A DNA stretch of 6,634 nucleotides from Promethearchaeota archaeon (lineage in GTDB: Archaea > Asgardarchaeota > Lokiarchaeia > Sigyniarchaeales > SOKP01). Shown here one piece after another: positions 5,995-6,634 of the stretch; position 1 is the stretch's first letter; the number at the start of each line of letters is the position of its first letter. The stretch spans positions 1 through 6,634 of the forward strand of contig JAUWNA010000114.1 in assembly GCA_030612905.1 (NCBI GenBank), read 5' to 3'. A program made the position numbers and the translations under genes. A model generated the notes under the pieces. The model did not search any database. It was not told the DNA's origin and worked only from the letters and a program-made list of their open reading frames with translations.

Positions 5995-6228
5995 ATGACT
6001 CAAGTTAAATTAGATAAATCTCTGGCAGAGGATTTAATTACTTCAAAATTAAGAATTCTAAAACAATTTATTGATGAGGTTTTAGCTCGTTGGAATGAAT
6101 CGTCCTCTAAGGATTTTTTAGAAAAAGCACGCACGGGAATTTATAAAAATGCAGAAGATGATGCAGTGGAAGTGCGTCAATTGTTATTAGATTATACCAA
6201 ATTACAAGAGATTTTAAATAATCTATAA
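5995..6228 (+). CDS. Small acidic helical protein, candidate antitoxin
   Basis: This 77-residue protein begins at an ATG and ends 21 bp before the next gene. It looks all-helical: an amphipathic first half (LDKSLAEDLITSKLRIL), a central FLEKARTGIYKNAEDDA segment (41-57), and a leucine-rich C-terminus (VRQLLLDYTKLQEILNNL). No DNA-binding motif, cysteine or membrane segment is seen. I do not recognise a named family with confidence. The 'EKARxGxxxxAEDDAxxxRQLL' layout resembles small proteins I recall upstream of TumE/DUF6516-type genes. The position, size and acidity fit an antitoxin that binds the product of the following gene, but this is inference. No Shine-Dalgarno sequence precedes the start. 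Confidence 0.7.
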   Translation: MTQVKLDKSLAEDLITSKLRILKQFIDEVLARWNESSSKDFLEKARTGIYKNAEDDAVEVRQLLLDYTKLQEILNNL

Positions 6229-6249
6229 AACTTTTAGAGATGCATCTGC

Positions 6250-6612
6250 ATGGATTCTCGTAAGAATCTTGAATTAGCTCGAAATATTATAATAAAGGAG
6301 TATAATACTCTTTTACGGGAGGTTATACTTGATAAAGACCGTCCAGTTTTAAAAATTATCTTTTATATTGAAATTTATCTATATATTCGTTATAACGATT
6401 ACGGAGAATACTCCTATTGTGTTATATTTTCTCCTAATCCTGATGATCAAATGCGATTTGATAATTATGATGATATATGGGATGTAAAAACACGTCCTCA
6501 CCATTTTCATGTTCGAGGAATGCAATCAGTTGTAGATAGCCCGATGAGTGGAGAACCAAACGATGACATCCCTTTGCTTCTAAAATATGTTTTAGACTCT
6601 ATTAAGAAATAG
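6250..6612 (+). CDS. TumE/DUF6516-like protein, candidate toxin
   Basis: This 120-residue protein has an alternating beta pattern (VLKIIFYIEIYLYIRY) and then YSYCVIF, RFDNYDD (R69, D71, N72) and RPHHFHVRG (H84, H85, H87). It ends in an acidic segment and a C-terminal helix (IPLLLKYVLDSIKK). The order 'YSY...RxDN...PHHxHV...helix' matches what I recall of the TumE/DUF6516 toxin family, whose proteins are about this size and are paired with a small upstream gene. The His and Asp/Asn residues could form an active site, but no mechanism is shown here. The ATG at 6250 follows a short gap after the partner gene, so the two are probably co-transcribed; a second ATG at 6240 is out of frame. The gene ends at TAG 22 bp before the window edge. 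Confidence 0.75.
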   Translation: MDSRKNLELARNIIIKEYNTLLREVILDKDRPVLKIIFYIEIYLYIRYNDYGEYSYCVIFSPNPDDQMRFDNYDDIWDVKTRPHHFHVRGMQSVVDSPMSGEPNDDIPLLLKYVLDSIKK

Positions 6613-6634
6613 CATTAATTACGACTTTTATAAG

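Noticed and set aside
6240..6242. ATG as an alternative start of the TumE-like gene
   Set aside because: It is 10 bases before the chosen ATG and therefore out of frame.

Overview
The window looks like chromosomal DNA of an Asgard archaeon, most likely Lokiarchaeota-like. This is inferred from several signs together. The DNA is AT-rich, and starts are preceded by TATA-like boxes rather than Shine-Dalgarno sequences. There is a Lys/Glu-rich protein with TPR-like units ending in 'IGW', and a surface-anchored subtilase. Above all there is a ubiquitin-activating (E1) enzyme with the full domain plan of eukaryotic UBA2/UBA3. No rRNA, tRNA, CRISPR array or insertion sequence was seen.

Layout, left to right. 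Bases 2-913 (+) hold the 3' part of a gene for a TPR-like/coiled-coil protein whose start lies outside the window. It converges, with a 7-bp gap, on a subtilisin-family (S8) protease at 921-2456 (-) that has an N-terminal signal/anchor and a C-terminal membrane segment. A 77-bp AT-rich promoter region separates the protease from the divergently transcribed E1 gene at 2534-4111 (+). The E1 converges on a HAD-superfamily phosphatase-like gene at 4143-4772 (-). Upstream of that, on the same strand and with its own TATA box, is a double-[4Fe-4S] protein related to epoxyqueuosine reductase and reductive dehalogenases at 4855-5736 (-). A 258-bp AT-rich gap follows. The window ends with a two-gene unit at 5995-6228 and 6250-6612 (+) that looks like a toxin-antitoxin pair with a TumE/DUF6516-like second gene.

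The genes do not form one pathway. They are mostly single transcription units, alternately convergent and divergent; only the last two look like an operon. The most interesting element is the E1. It combines an N-terminal 'YxRQ' arginine-finger motif, a complete ATP site, a split four-cysteine zinc site, a catalytic cysteine, a UBA3-like E2-binding domain and an unusual charged helical insertion, all in one chain. This suggests a symmetric homodimeric ancestor-like form of eukaryotic E1 enzymes. No ubiquitin, E2 or RING gene is seen beside it.
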